A stretch of DNA of 64,000 nt from Lentisphaera profundi (GTDB lineage Bacteria; Verrucomicrobiota; Lentisphaeria; Lentisphaerales; Lentisphaeraceae): contig NZ_CP117812.1 in assembly GCF_028728065.1 (NCBI RefSeq), positions 2,170,001 to 2,234,000 on the forward strand. The letters are read 5' to 3'. The translations under genes were made by a program, and so were the position numbers. The notes beneath the pieces are model-generated. The model had not been told where the DNA came from, made no database searches, and worked only from the letters and a program-made list of their open reading frames with translations. Below, one piece after another: positions 25,411 to 34,071 of the stretch (within the stretch, counting starts at the first letter, position 1; each line of letters begins with the position of its first letter).

Positions 25411-28050
25411 ATGAGCGATAATCAACAAGATTTTTCTACAGTCACTCCTCAGGGTATTGAAAAGCTCCTCTCGGACGCTTACCTCCAATACTCAATGTCA
25501 GTTAACGTTGGCCGTGCCATCCCAGATGTTCGTGATGGACTCAAGCCTGGTATGCGCCGCGTACTCTTTGCAATGGATAAACTCAACCTCCGCAAAAGCA
25601 GCTCCTACATGAAGTGTGCTCGTGTAGTTGGTGATGTTATTGGTAAATATCACCCGCACGGTGATGGTTCCGTCTACGATACAATGGTTCGTATGGCTCA
25701 GGACTTCTCAATGCGCGGTGTTCTCATTGATGGCCAAGGTAACTTCGGTTCCATCGATGGTGACTCAGCGGCGGCTTACCGTTATACGGAATGTCGTATG
25801 GAGCGCCTCGCAGAGGAGCTTCTCACGGACCTCGACAAGAACACGGTTGACATGCAGCCTACTTTCGATGGTAGCCAAAATGAGCCCACTGTACTTCCTG
25901 CGCGTTACCCTAACCTACTCGTCAATGGTACTACTGGTATCGGCGTGGGTATGGCTACAAGTATTCCTCCCCACAACTTGGGCGAGGTTATCAATGCTAC
26001 AGTAGCACTTCTCGAACAGCCTTCGATCACTATTGAAGAAATGATGCAGCACCTTCCGGGTCCTGACTTCCCAACTTCAGGTATTTCAATCGGTTTTGAC
26101 GGCATTCGTCGCCTTTATGAAACAGGCCGTGGCGGTGTTCACCTCCGTGGTCGTGCCGAAATCGTTGAAAAGAACGGTAAAGAGCAAATCATTATCACCG
26201 AGATTCCTTACGCTGTTAATAAAGAGAACATGGTTAAAAAGATTGCCGACTTGGTGAACAACAAAGTCATTACTGGTATTTCTTCGCTTAACGATGAATC
26301 ATCTTCACGTGTAGGTATTCGCGTTGTTGTTGGTATCAAAACCAACGCTATGGCTACGGTTGTTATCAACCAGCTCTACAAACACACGCAACTCGCAGTT
26401 TCAATCGGTTGCCAGTTCCTCGTTGTAGATAACAAACAACCCAAGACCCTCAACCTCAAGCAACTTCTCCAAGCTTACTTGGATCACCGTCTCGAAGTTA
26501 TCACACGCCGAATCAAGTTTGAACTCGAAAAAGCTGAGCGCCGGGCGCACATCTTAGAAGGTTTACTCAAAGCCGTAGACCACATTGATGAAGTTATCAA
26601 AATCATCCGTGGCTCAAGCAACCGTGAAGATGCTCACAACCAACTCAAAGAGCGTTTCGAACTCTCCAACGAGCAGGCCAAAGCAATTCTCGACATGCGT
26701 CTCGGTCAACTTACTGGCCTAGCAATTGACGAACTAACTGCTGAGTACGAAAAACTCATGAAAGAGATCGCTCATTACCGCGAACTCTTAGCTGACCGTC
26801 AACTCCGTCTCGACGTAGTGAAAGATGAGCTCATCGAAGTTCGCGATAAATTTGCTGATGCGCGTCGTACTGAAATGCGTCCTGGCGAAAGAGATATCAA
26901 TTTCGAAGATCTCATTGCTCGTGCTTCTGCAACTATCACGATTTCTAACGAAGGCTACATCAAGCGTGTACCTACCGATATCTACCGCACTCAGAACCGC
27001 GGCGGTAAAGGCGTTAAAGGCATGGAGACTAAGGACGAGGATTTCGTAAAAGATCTCACCACGGCCTGTACTCATGACTACATCATGTTCTTCACCAACT
27101 TGGGCCGTATGCACTGGCTCAAAGTTTACGACATCCCGGAAGCCACTCGTACTTCCAAAGGTAAAGCAATGGTCAACCTCCTCGAATTCGAGAAAGGTGA
27201 ATTTGTCCGCGCTATTATCTCTGTCGATAAAGTAGACGACGAAGATCGCTTCATCATGATGGCGACTCGTAATGGTGTTGTTAAGAAAACTGCTCTCGCA
27301 GCCTTCAAAAACATGCGTAAAAAACCAATTAAAGCCATTGTTATGGACGAAGATGATGACCTCATCGAAGCCAAACTTACTGACGGCAATAAAAAAATCA
27401 TTCTCTCAACTCGTGATGGTATCGCTTGTCACTTCAGAGAATCAGATTGCCGTACGCAAGGTCGCGTAACTCGTGGTTGCCGTGGTATCCGTCTCTCAGA
27501 GACAGATAAACTCGTCGCCATGTCTATCGTTGAAGAAGGCGAAGATATCCTCGTTGTAACTTCCAAAGGCATGGGCAAACGCTCTTGTGTCGATGATTAT
27601 CGTCTAACTAAGCGTGGCGCCAAAGGTGTTCGTAATATCAAACTCAAAGAAGGCGACCACGTCGTTGAGGTAATGATGATCGAAGATACCGATGAAATCA
27701 TCATGACCACTATCGAAGGCATCATGGTTCGTATCTCGGCTGAGCCAATCCGTTCACTCGGACGTGCTTCACAAGGTGTCACTATCATGAAATTCAAGAA
27801 AGCCTCTGATGTCATCATTTCCGCTTCACGTGTAGTCGAAGTCGAAGGCGACAAGAAAGAAGAATTGGATGAAGATGGTCAGCCCATTGTAAAGCCTGTT
27901 GAACTCGACGAAGATGGAAACCCCATTGTAAAGCCTGTTGAACTCGATGAAGATGGTCAGCCCATTGTAAAAGAAGAGTCCGCTGAAACTACGGAAGCTC
28001 CTTCCGAAGAAGCTGAATCAAATGAGTCCAAAGACGATTCAGAAGATTAA
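25411..28050 (+). CDS. gyrA: DNA gyrase subunit A
   Basis: DNA-cutting subunit of gyrase. The 879-residue protein has catalytic Tyr125 (AAAYRYTE), the quinolone-region HPHGDGSVYDTMVRMAQDF (81-99), a coiled region, then the beta-pinwheel C-terminal domain with the GyrA box variant QNRGGKG, which identifies gyrase rather than topoisomerase IV. Gly86 stands where E. coli has Ser83, while Asp90 matches Asp87. The last 75 residues are a very acidic tail with 2.8 tandem copies of a 13-residue unit (ELDEDGQPIVKPV). A strong terminator follows. Confidence 0.97.
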   Translation: MSDNQQDFSTVTPQGIEKLLSDAYLQYSMSVNVGRAIPDVRDGLKPGMRRVLFAMDKLNLRKSSSYMKCARVVGDVIGKYHPHGDGSVYDTMVRMAQDFSMRGVLIDGQGNFGSIDGDSAAAYRYTECRMERLAEELLTDLDKNTVDMQPTFDGSQNEPTVLPARYPNLLVNGTTGIGVGMATSIPPHNLGEVINATVALLEQPSITIEEMMQHLPGPDFPTSGISIGFDGIRRLYETGRGGVHLRGRAEIVEKNGKEQIIITEIPYAVNKENMVKKIADLVNNKVITGISSLNDESSSRVGIRVVVGIKTNAMATVVINQLYKHTQLAVSIGCQFLVVDNKQPKTLNLKQLLQAYLDHRLEVITRRIKFELEKAERRAHILEGLLKAVDHIDEVIKIIRGSSNREDAHNQLKERFELSNEQAKAILDMRLGQLTGLAIDELTAEYEKLMKEIAHYRELLADRQLRLDVVKDELIEVRDKFADARRTEMRPGERDINFEDLIARASATITISNEGYIKRVPTDIYRTQNRGGKGVKGMETKDEDFVKDLTTACTHDYIMFFTNLGRMHWLKVYDIPEATRTSKGKAMVNLLEFEKGEFVRAIISVDKVDDEDRFIMMATRNGVVKKTALAAFKNMRKKPIKAIVMDEDDDLIEAKLTDGNKKIILSTRDGIACHFRESDCRTQGRVTRGCRGIRLSETDKLVAMSIVEEGEDILVVTSKGMGKRSCVDDYRLTKRGAKGVRNIKLKEGDHVVEVMMIEDTDEIIMTTIEGIMVRISAEPIRSLGRASQGVTIMKFKKASDVIISASRVVEVEGDKKEELDEDGQPIVKPVELDEDGNPIVKPVELDEDGQPIVKEESAETTEAPSEEAESNESKDDSED
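27862..27972 (+). repeat. 39-bp tandem repeat in the gyrA tail
   Basis: Units at 27862-27900 and 27901-27939 and a partial third at 27940-27972. Each codes for ELDEDG(Q/N)PIVKPV. Units differ only by a few, mostly silent, changes. The repeat keeps frame, so copy number can vary without harming the reading frame. Confidence 0.9.
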
Positions 28051-28089
28051 TCACTTCTAAGTCATTGCGCCCCACCGGGCGCAACCAAT

Positions 28090-28121
28090 AAAAAAGGCGC
28101 TCACTTCGAGCGCCTTTTTTT
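28090..28121 (+). terminator. terminator of gyrBA
   Basis: Perfect 13-bp stem AAAAAAGGCGCTC / GAGCGCCTTTTTT with a 5-nt loop and a T run, 40 bases past the gyrA stop codon. Confidence 0.95.
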
Positions 28122-28379
28122 ATTCCTGTCACTATAAATCTAGAAATGAATACTTCTGCAAAATCTGAATTGTTCGTAAGCTACGGCTAAAACGAGCGAT
28201 GGAATTATCAAAAAAAACTACCTGAGAATTCACCTTAGTCAAGATCAATCACCGTACTTCGTAAGCTACTAAAAAAGGATTTGTAACCTTTATAGTGGGT
28301 CAATCTAAGTAGATCAGGATACAGCCTGAGGGAAACTGCAGAGCTCTGTAGGGTCAGAGTAAAGTCCTAAGGTCTTTGT

Positions 28380-28504
28380 TCAAACTCGGATTCGGTATAA
28401 CGCCACTCGCTGCGCTCGCTATTTATTCCGATTCAGTTTGATCTTCAGTTGTTTTTCTAGCGAAATGCTTCGCCAGCGGGCAGAATTGAATGAATTCGAA
28501 TTCA
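28380..28504 (+). promoter_or_regulatory. structured leader of the ISL3 transposase
   Basis: Three inverted repeats precede the transposase start: TCAAACT...GATTCGG (28380-28395) pairing with CCGATTCAGTTTGA (28428-28441); GCGAA/TTCGC (28460-28473); and a perfect 14-bp palindrome TGAATTCGAATTCA (28491-28504). They could limit transposase expression from outside transcripts. That role is inferred. Confidence 0.45.
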
Positions 28505-28546
28505 ATGATAACGTCTTAGATCAACACTAATAAAAGCAGACTCAAA

Positions 28547-29770
28547 ATGACTACAGAAAAATTCTATGAACAACTATTGGGTGTGAGATTGCCTTGGAAA
28601 ATTAAAACAGTTGACTTGTCAATCATAGATGAAAGAGTCGATGTTTATGTAGAATTCCAAGGTAAAGCACAATGTCCTAAATGCGACAAAGAAGCTAGTA
28701 TCCATGATTATGCAAGTAGTCGTTCATGGAGGCACTTAGATAGTTGTCACATGAAAACATTTCTTCATTGCCGCCTTCCTAGAACAAAATGCGATAGATG
28801 TAAAGTGAAAACTTTGGCTCCGAGTTGGTCAGTTGCAAGCAGCAGATTCACCTTAATGTTTGAATCCTTTGTGATTAAAGTTTTGCTTGCAACAAAGTGC
28901 GATACCCAAACCGCAAAAATCCTGAAATTGACTCAGAAAGAAGTCTTGAGGATTAAAAATAATGCCGTGGATCGTGGCCTGAAGCGTAGGGGAGAGTTAG
29001 AGGCTCCTGAAGTCCTCGCGATTGATGAAAAATCTTACGGTCAAGGTCAAAAATACATAACGGTACTTGTCGATCATGACAATGATAAAGTTGTAGAGTT
29101 AAGGCCAGATAGAACCGAAAAAGAAGTGGCCAAGTTATTACAGTCCTATACAGAAGCTGAACGCCAAAAAGTAGAGTCGATCACTATGGATATGTGGAGT
29201 GCATTTAAGACAACATCAGAAAAATATTTAGAAAATGCTCTAATAATTCATGATCGTTATCATATTGCTTCTCATATGGGAAAAGCATTAGAAACAACTC
29301 GGAGGGTTGAACAGAATTCACTAAAGGAAGATGAGAAAAAGAGTTTAAAAGGAATGCGCTTTTGTTTGCTAAGATCTATTGATAATAGAACGGAAAAAGA
29401 CTTCACTAAGTTAGTTGGCTTTGAGTCGGGAAACTTGGATACCGCAAGAGTTTTTATGATGAAGGAGATGCTACGTGAACTTTATGAATCTCCCCTAACT
29501 GCCATGGAGGCACAAATATATTTCACCTCATGGATTGCTTTGGCTCGGGAGCAATCTATTGCGGGATTAACTCGTGTAGCTAAAACTATTGAAAACCATT
29601 TAGAGGGGATTTGCAATTATTTCCACAAGCGCTTGACCAACGCCATCGCCGAAACTAAAAACGGCTTTATTCAAGAATTAAAAACACGTGCCAGAGGCTT
29701 TATGAATTGGCGTAGATATCGTATTAATATCCTATTTCATTTTGGGAAACTCGATCTTGACCCACAATAA
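28547..29770 (+). CDS. ISL3-family transposase
   Basis: 407-residue DDE transposase. An N-terminal zinc-finger-like region has CPKCDKE (about 43-49) and CDRCKVK (about 84), typical of zf-ISL3. The catalytic domain shows the first Asp in VLAIDEKSYGQGQKYITVLVDHD, a second in SITMDMWSAFKT followed by HDRYHIASHM, and the Glu region toward the C-terminus. The frame is full length without stops, so the element may be active. Confidence 0.95.
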   Translation: MTTEKFYEQLLGVRLPWKIKTVDLSIIDERVDVYVEFQGKAQCPKCDKEASIHDYASSRSWRHLDSCHMKTFLHCRLPRTKCDRCKVKTLAPSWSVASSRFTLMFESFVIKVLLATKCDTQTAKILKLTQKEVLRIKNNAVDRGLKRRGELEAPEVLAIDEKSYGQGQKYITVLVDHDNDKVVELRPDRTEKEVAKLLQSYTEAERQKVESITMDMWSAFKTTSEKYLENALIIHDRYHIASHMGKALETTRRVEQNSLKEDEKKSLKGMRFCLLRSIDNRTEKDFTKLVGFESGNLDTARVFMMKEMLRELYESPLTAMEAQIYFTSWIALAREQSIAGLTRVAKTIENHLEGICNYFHKRLTNAIAETKNGFIQELKTRARGFMNWRRYRINILFHFGKLDLDPQ

Positions 29771-29879
29771 AAGTCATAGAGCCCTAAAAATAAAAAAGAC
29801 AGTCAATATGAGTGCCTTTTCATTATAGTCGCTAATAGCTTAAGCTCTTCTTATTATCAGCTGAATCAGGCCTCCTGCT

Positions 29880-30032
29880 TTAACTTCGAATTTTCTTAGA
29901 AACCCCTGGGCTAACCTTTTCTATATCCGCTTCTCTTCTGCCAGCGTAAGTATTAAGCAAGAGATCTAAAGAAGTCACGGTTGGTTTCATCCACTGCCGT
30001 TTACTACCCGCTCGGTCAGCTATTTTTTTCAT
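29880..30032 (-). CDS. 50-residue ORF coupled to the giant surface protein gene; RiPP-leader-like
   Basis: A 50-codon frame whose ATG (30032-30030) overlaps the TGA of the 1238-residue protein gene as ATGA, which suggests translational coupling. The peptide is basic. It contains KRQWMKPTVTSLDLLLNTYAG (11-31), fitting the pattern (K/R)xWxKPxVxxLxLxxxTxxG that resembles leader regions of lasso-type and related RiPP precursors (aromatic-x-x-P-x-hydrophobic, then T and G before the core). No RiPP maturation enzymes are in view, so a function as precursor is only a suggestion. The ISL3 element begins 89 bases beyond its stop codon. Confidence 0.45.
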   Translation of the reverse strand: MKKIADRAGSKRQWMKPTVTSLDLLLNTYAGRREADIEKVSPGVSKKIRS

Positions 30033-33000
30033 ATAAAACTCACCGCAATATCAGTCTGAATCTGGACTTCTGCAAAAATAGCTCCCACATTATATGAATA
30101 AAGAGTATAGCCACTATCTGGACCTGTAACTATATCCGTAGAAATATAATCACCACTTAAGCCATCAATTGTCACTGAATCTGAACTATTACCATCTATT
30201 TTCATAACAGATCCACGATCAGAGTATTCTGCCATAGACCGTAAATCTAAGCCTAAAACATAATCTGTATTATTTCCAGTCTGCATATCTATCTTTTCAA
30301 TGCTTTCCAAACGGTTTTCGATATTTGTTAAATCCAAACTACCATTATTATCCATATCGAGACGAAGTGTATCATAACCCGAGCCACCATCTATTTTCTC
30401 AAAAATACCCGAACTTATCTCTATCGTATCATCGCCTGCACCTGCACTTACCGAATCGAGTATGCTAACATCAGAAAATATATTATTACTAGAATCTCCT
30501 ACAAAATTATCTTTAATAAAAACTCCATCACCACTTCCAGAAGTATAATTTGTTATCTCCGCAATATAATTGCCACCAAAAATTAAATATGTATCACCTG
30601 CACTCGATCGTGTCAATACATTATCAGGATCAATATTACCAGTGACAAAGTACTCCCCTATCAGAATATCATCAAAACCATCGCCATCGACATCTCCGGC
30701 ATAATCAACTTCTGCGGCCTGTGCTTCAGTATCATGAATCCCTTCAAGTATGACACCATAAAAATCACCATCTTCCAAGCTATAATCATTGGGTAATGCA
30801 CTTCCGAAAATTAAATAAACTTTTCCCTCTAAATCCACAGATAAGTCATCATAAGGCCCTGAACTCGCAAATAGTATATCATCAAAACCATCGCCATTTA
30901 CATCTCCCACAGCAGAAAGCTCGAGCCCCGCATAATCACCCGCTCTTTCACTCTTAATCAAGATTCCCGTACCATTATCCGTAACTGTCGTTGGATCGAT
31001 TTCATTTAAATTAGTCTCAGATATAGTTTCGCTACCAAAGATGACAAATATATTGCCTTTCTCATTATTTGTGTATGTATACTTACTTTCGTCATAATCA
31101 TAAACAAAATTAATCGCTTTGCCCGGAGAACCTAGCAGTATATCAGCAAAGCCATCTCCATTGAAATCGCCTGCCGAACTCACATCACTACCCACCATTT
31201 CTAAGCCATCAGTATTGCCTTCAGTATCCTTCCCAAAAAGCTTAAAGCCATCCTCAGAGCCTAATGACCCTAAGTTTAATGCACTAGAATTCTCGCTACC
31301 AAAAATGACATAGGCGGCGCCAAAGCCTTCGCCTCTCTCACCATAAACATAATCCGCATAAGGGGCTCCGATAATAATATCATCAAAGCCATCACCATTC
31401 ACATCTCCGGCTTCTGCCACTGAATAGCCTGCAAAATCACCCGCACTCCCACCTTGTATCTCTAAAAAATGCGAGGAGTTACTTTGTGTCAAATCTAAAT
31501 CAGTAGTATAATCATCATCGCCGTATACGACATAGACCGCTCCCGACCGACTACCATTCGCATCATGTAAATCCGCACTTATCAAAGCATCGGCATAACC
31601 ATCGCCATTAAAATCACCTGCACTTGTCACTTGCCAACCCAGGTCATCATTGGCAAACTCACCTTTAATAACGAAACCTAGGTCATTGGTAACCAAGTTT
31701 GCAAGATCTAAATTATTGAAAGCTGTCTCTGTTTCTGTTCCGTAAATCACATAAGCTGCGCCAGAATTATTGACGGCGCCATCCGCATTCCTGGCTCCTA
31801 GCGCAAAGTCATCTATGCCATCGCCATTAAAGTCGCCAAGGGCACCAACTTCCGCAAGTTTATCACCGTTAGCAATGCCATTTATTTTGACTCCTATATC
31901 GCCATTATTGTAGGTTTCATCTACATTCGTTAAATCCGTGTAATCAAGATCATCTGCACCAAAAATAAGATAAACGGCACCGCTGTCGGAGCTATGATAG
32001 GCTGACCCTATAAGGAAATCATCAAAGCCATCGTTATTAACATCTCCCACTCCTTCTATATACTCTCCGGATCTATCGCCAGCAACTTCACCAAAAAAGT
32101 CCACGCCTCTTATCTCGTCATCTGTGGCACCTCCAGGAGCCCCGGGAAGATCTGCATCCACAAAACCATCCAATTCTTCCACTGCGTCAGAAGCTACTGC
32201 TTCATCCACAACGGCCTTAGGTGTTGCAAAAGCATTGAAGTTTTCATCATCTCCGCCAGAGTCAGTAATGTTTTCACCATCAATTGGCGAGTTGTCGACA
32301 TTGATTACTCCAGAATCAACCGCATCCAAAGTATCACTACCATCACCAGTATTGTTACTTGCTTGAGGATCTCCATTTTCATCTACGACAAAATTGCCTT
32401 CAAAAACCGAATTGCTAACATTTATAACAGTATTATTATTTTCTGAATTCAGGGCACTACCTTGTTCACCTGAATTCCCCACAAAAGTAGAACTATTTAT
32501 ATTAGTTATTCCACCTTCAGCATTAATAGCTCCACCTTCCGTATTATTACTATCTCCTTCCGTTACGGAATTATCGGTAAAACTACTAGCCTCGATCGTT
32601 AATACACCAGGTCCATCTTTATCTATCGCTCCGCCATCATCTCCTGCTGTATTTGAATCAAAATCGGAACCCACTATGACCATCTCTACACTTGAACTGT
32701 GAGTCGATATAGCTCCACCATCATCGCTTGCTTCATTATTAGTGAAATTAGAATTCAGAATAACTAATTCCCCTAGATACACATCTAGAGCCCCCCCATT
32801 GTCTCCCGAATTGTTATTATTAAAAGTAGTATTTTGAATTAAAAGATTACCATCTTCCATTTGAATTGCACCACCATCGTCATTCGCAGTATTACTATCA
32901 AAAATACTATTTTTTATAATGACATTCCCATCACGCATCTCGATTGCACCACCATCACCACCATCACCCGAATACGCATTCCGAAAGACAAAACCATCAA

Positions 33001-33745
33001 AAGAGGTCGTTTCATTCGAGGATAAATCTAAGTCGAATAACTGCGCATTACCAGCACCATCAAAAACTACTTCTCCCCCACTACTATTAACAAATAGTAC
33101 ACTCTTGTCAAGTATTATTTCACTACTAAAATTGATTGTCACTGCGCTATTAAAAACCAGTGTGTCACCATCATTAATATTATTATTAATGAAAGTATTA
33201 AGGTTGTTTGATGTATTTCCCCCAGTGTACTCAACCTGTGCCAACTTTAACTGAAATTGATCATAAAAACCTTGGTCAAATAACTCCACTGCTTCAATCT
33301 CTCCAAGATGATTTTCCAATTCGCTATCACCACCATATTTAGCTGCACCAGTCACATCGTCAGAAGCCGCCACATCCATTCCTGTATACCCTGCTAGGGA
33401 TTCTAAAAATACCGTTTCGCCAGCCATATCACAGCCATACACCAATAAATCCGCGCCATCTGCACAGGCAGCCTGCCACGAATTCAATTCTTGCTCATAG
33501 GCATCGACATTATCCTTACCCAAGGACTCGCGTCCCAGACTCAATGAACCATTTTCGGCATGGGAAAAAAGGTGAATGGCTTTTAAACCGGTAAAACCTT
33601 CCAGGAAATCACTGATCTCAGCTAAGGCACCTTCTTCACCAGACAAGACTTTAACTTCTACGTGCGCAGGTACTGACCCCATAATCTGAGTAAAATTAGG
33701 GATTTTGGAATCGATAACTAAAACTTCTGTAACTTCTTCGCTCAT
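30029..33745 (-). CDS. Giant DUF4347 / Pmp-like / FG-GAP surface protein
   Basis: 1238 residues, very acidic, without a signal peptide. Domain order: DUF4347 (about 5-165; LVIDSKIPNF, GLKAIHLFSHAENGSLSLG, DLLVYGCDMA); a right-handed beta-helix region (about 170-470) with repeated GGAI...NSxFxxN units like chlamydial polymorphic membrane proteins; seven FG-GAP/integrin-alpha repeats (about 555-1065; GDxNGDGxDDxLIGA with calcium-binding D-x-N-x-D-G); and a C-terminal part with SAGAGDDTIEISSG and IDGGSGYDTLRLD, like type I-secreted calcium-binding proteins. Probably exported by a type I system and used in adhesion; no exporter is in this window. The TIGR03032 gene lies 326 bases upstream and a small coupled ORF overlaps its stop. 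Confidence 0.85.
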   Translation of the reverse strand: MSEEVTEVLVIDSKIPNFTQIMGSVPAHVEVKVLSGEEGALAEISDFLEGFTGLKAIHLFSHAENGSLSLGRESLGKDNVDAYEQELNSWQAACADGADLLVYGCDMAGETVFLESLAGYTGMDVAASDDVTGAAKYGGDSELENHLGEIEAVELFDQGFYDQFQLKLAQVEYTGGNTSNNLNTFINNNINDGDTLVFNSAVTINFSSEIILDKSVLFVNSSGGEVVFDGAGNAQLFDLDLSSNETTSFDGFVFRNAYSGDGGDGGAIEMRDGNVIIKNSIFDSNTANDDGGAIQMEDGNLLIQNTTFNNNNSGDNGGALDVYLGELVILNSNFTNNEASDDGGAISTHSSSVEMVIVGSDFDSNTAGDDGGAIDKDGPGVLTIEASSFTDNSVTEGDSNNTEGGAINAEGGITNINSSTFVGNSGEQGSALNSENNNTVINVSNSVFEGNFVVDENGDPQASNNTGDGSDTLDAVDSGVINVDNSPIDGENITDSGGDDENFNAFATPKAVVDEAVASDAVEELDGFVDADLPGAPGGATDDEIRGVDFFGEVAGDRSGEYIEGVGDVNNDGFDDFLIGSAYHSSDSGAVYLIFGADDLDYTDLTNVDETYNNGDIGVKINGIANGDKLAEVGALGDFNGDGIDDFALGARNADGAVNNSGAAYVIYGTETETAFNNLDLANLVTNDLGFVIKGEFANDDLGWQVTSAGDFNGDGYADALISADLHDANGSRSGAVYVVYGDDDYTTDLDLTQSNSSHFLEIQGGSAGDFAGYSVAEAGDVNGDGFDDIIIGAPYADYVYGERGEGFGAAYVIFGSENSSALNLGSLGSEDGFKLFGKDTEGNTDGLEMVGSDVSSAGDFNGDGFADILLGSPGKAINFVYDYDESKYTYTNNEKGNIFVIFGSETISETNLNEIDPTTVTDNGTGILIKSERAGDYAGLELSAVGDVNGDGFDDILFASSGPYDDLSVDLEGKVYLIFGSALPNDYSLEDGDFYGVILEGIHDTEAQAAEVDYAGDVDGDGFDDILIGEYFVTGNIDPDNVLTRSSAGDTYLIFGGNYIAEITNYTSGSGDGVFIKDNFVGDSSNNIFSDVSILDSVSAGAGDDTIEISSGIFEKIDGGSGYDTLRLDMDNNGSLDLTNIENRLESIEKIDMQTGNNTDYVLGLDLRSMAEYSDRGSVMKIDGNSSDSVTIDGLSGDYISTDIVTGPDSGYTLYSYNVGAIFAEVQIQTDIAVSFI

Positions 33746-34028
33746 ATATTTTTCTATATTAGATTTATGCTAAATGTTTGTTAATCATATACTAAAAACC
33801 ATGTCAAATCAATAAGCTTATACTAAAAAGTACTTTAATAACTTCCTCCCAAAACAGATATCTCAAAAAAAATGAGTTGAATTTAAAGACCTGTAAATCA
33901 GCGTAACCACGATAGCTCGCATTTTATACATCTTAAAATCCTATGACTTGGTTTGACTTAGTAAGATAAACACAAAAAAATTAAGATCGCTACTGCGAAT
34001 ACGCTTTTTTATTTGTTTTTCTTAAAGT

Positions 34029-34049
34029 GAGCCTTTTTGAAAAAGGCTC
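34029..34049 (-). terminator. hairpin after the TIGR03032 gene
   Basis: Perfect stem GAGCCTTTT / AAAAGGCTC with a 3-nt loop, 23 bases past the stop codon at 34072. The T run lies inside the stem and not after it, so strength is uncertain. The rest of the 33746-34071 gap is AT-rich leader of the giant gene with nothing recognised. Confidence 0.5.
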
Positions 34050-34071
34050 TTACCGCTTCATAAACATCCTC

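Larger units (their letters stand above)
28277..29783 (+). mobile_element. ISL3-family insertion sequence (1507 bp)
   Basis: Both ends can be placed. The left end 28277-28303 and the reverse complement of the right end (29757-29783) match at 21 of 27 positions, both starting GG and ending GTGGGTCAA. The flanks are CTAAAAAA (28269-28276) and CTAAAAAT (29784-29791), a near-perfect 8-bp target duplication (7/8), the size expected for ISL3. The element has one intact transposase gene and a 243-base leader with several hairpins. It sits between the gyrA terminator and the small ORF at 29880. Confidence 0.88.

Noticed and set aside
27862-27972. CRISPR-like array
   Set aside because: The repeats are adjacent coding units with no spacers; no other direct repeat series with regular unique spacers was seen in the window.
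28401-28423. Vector-like sequence CTCGCTGCGCTCG in the ISL3 leader
   Set aside because: The string also occurs in common plasmid origins, but the flanks do not continue the plasmid sequence; it is a short self-complementary stretch inside the IS.
32124-33254. Open frames on the plus strand across the giant surface protein gene
   Set aside because: They are low-complexity Ser/Pro-rich reading of the opposite strand of the repeated acidic gene, with no start context.
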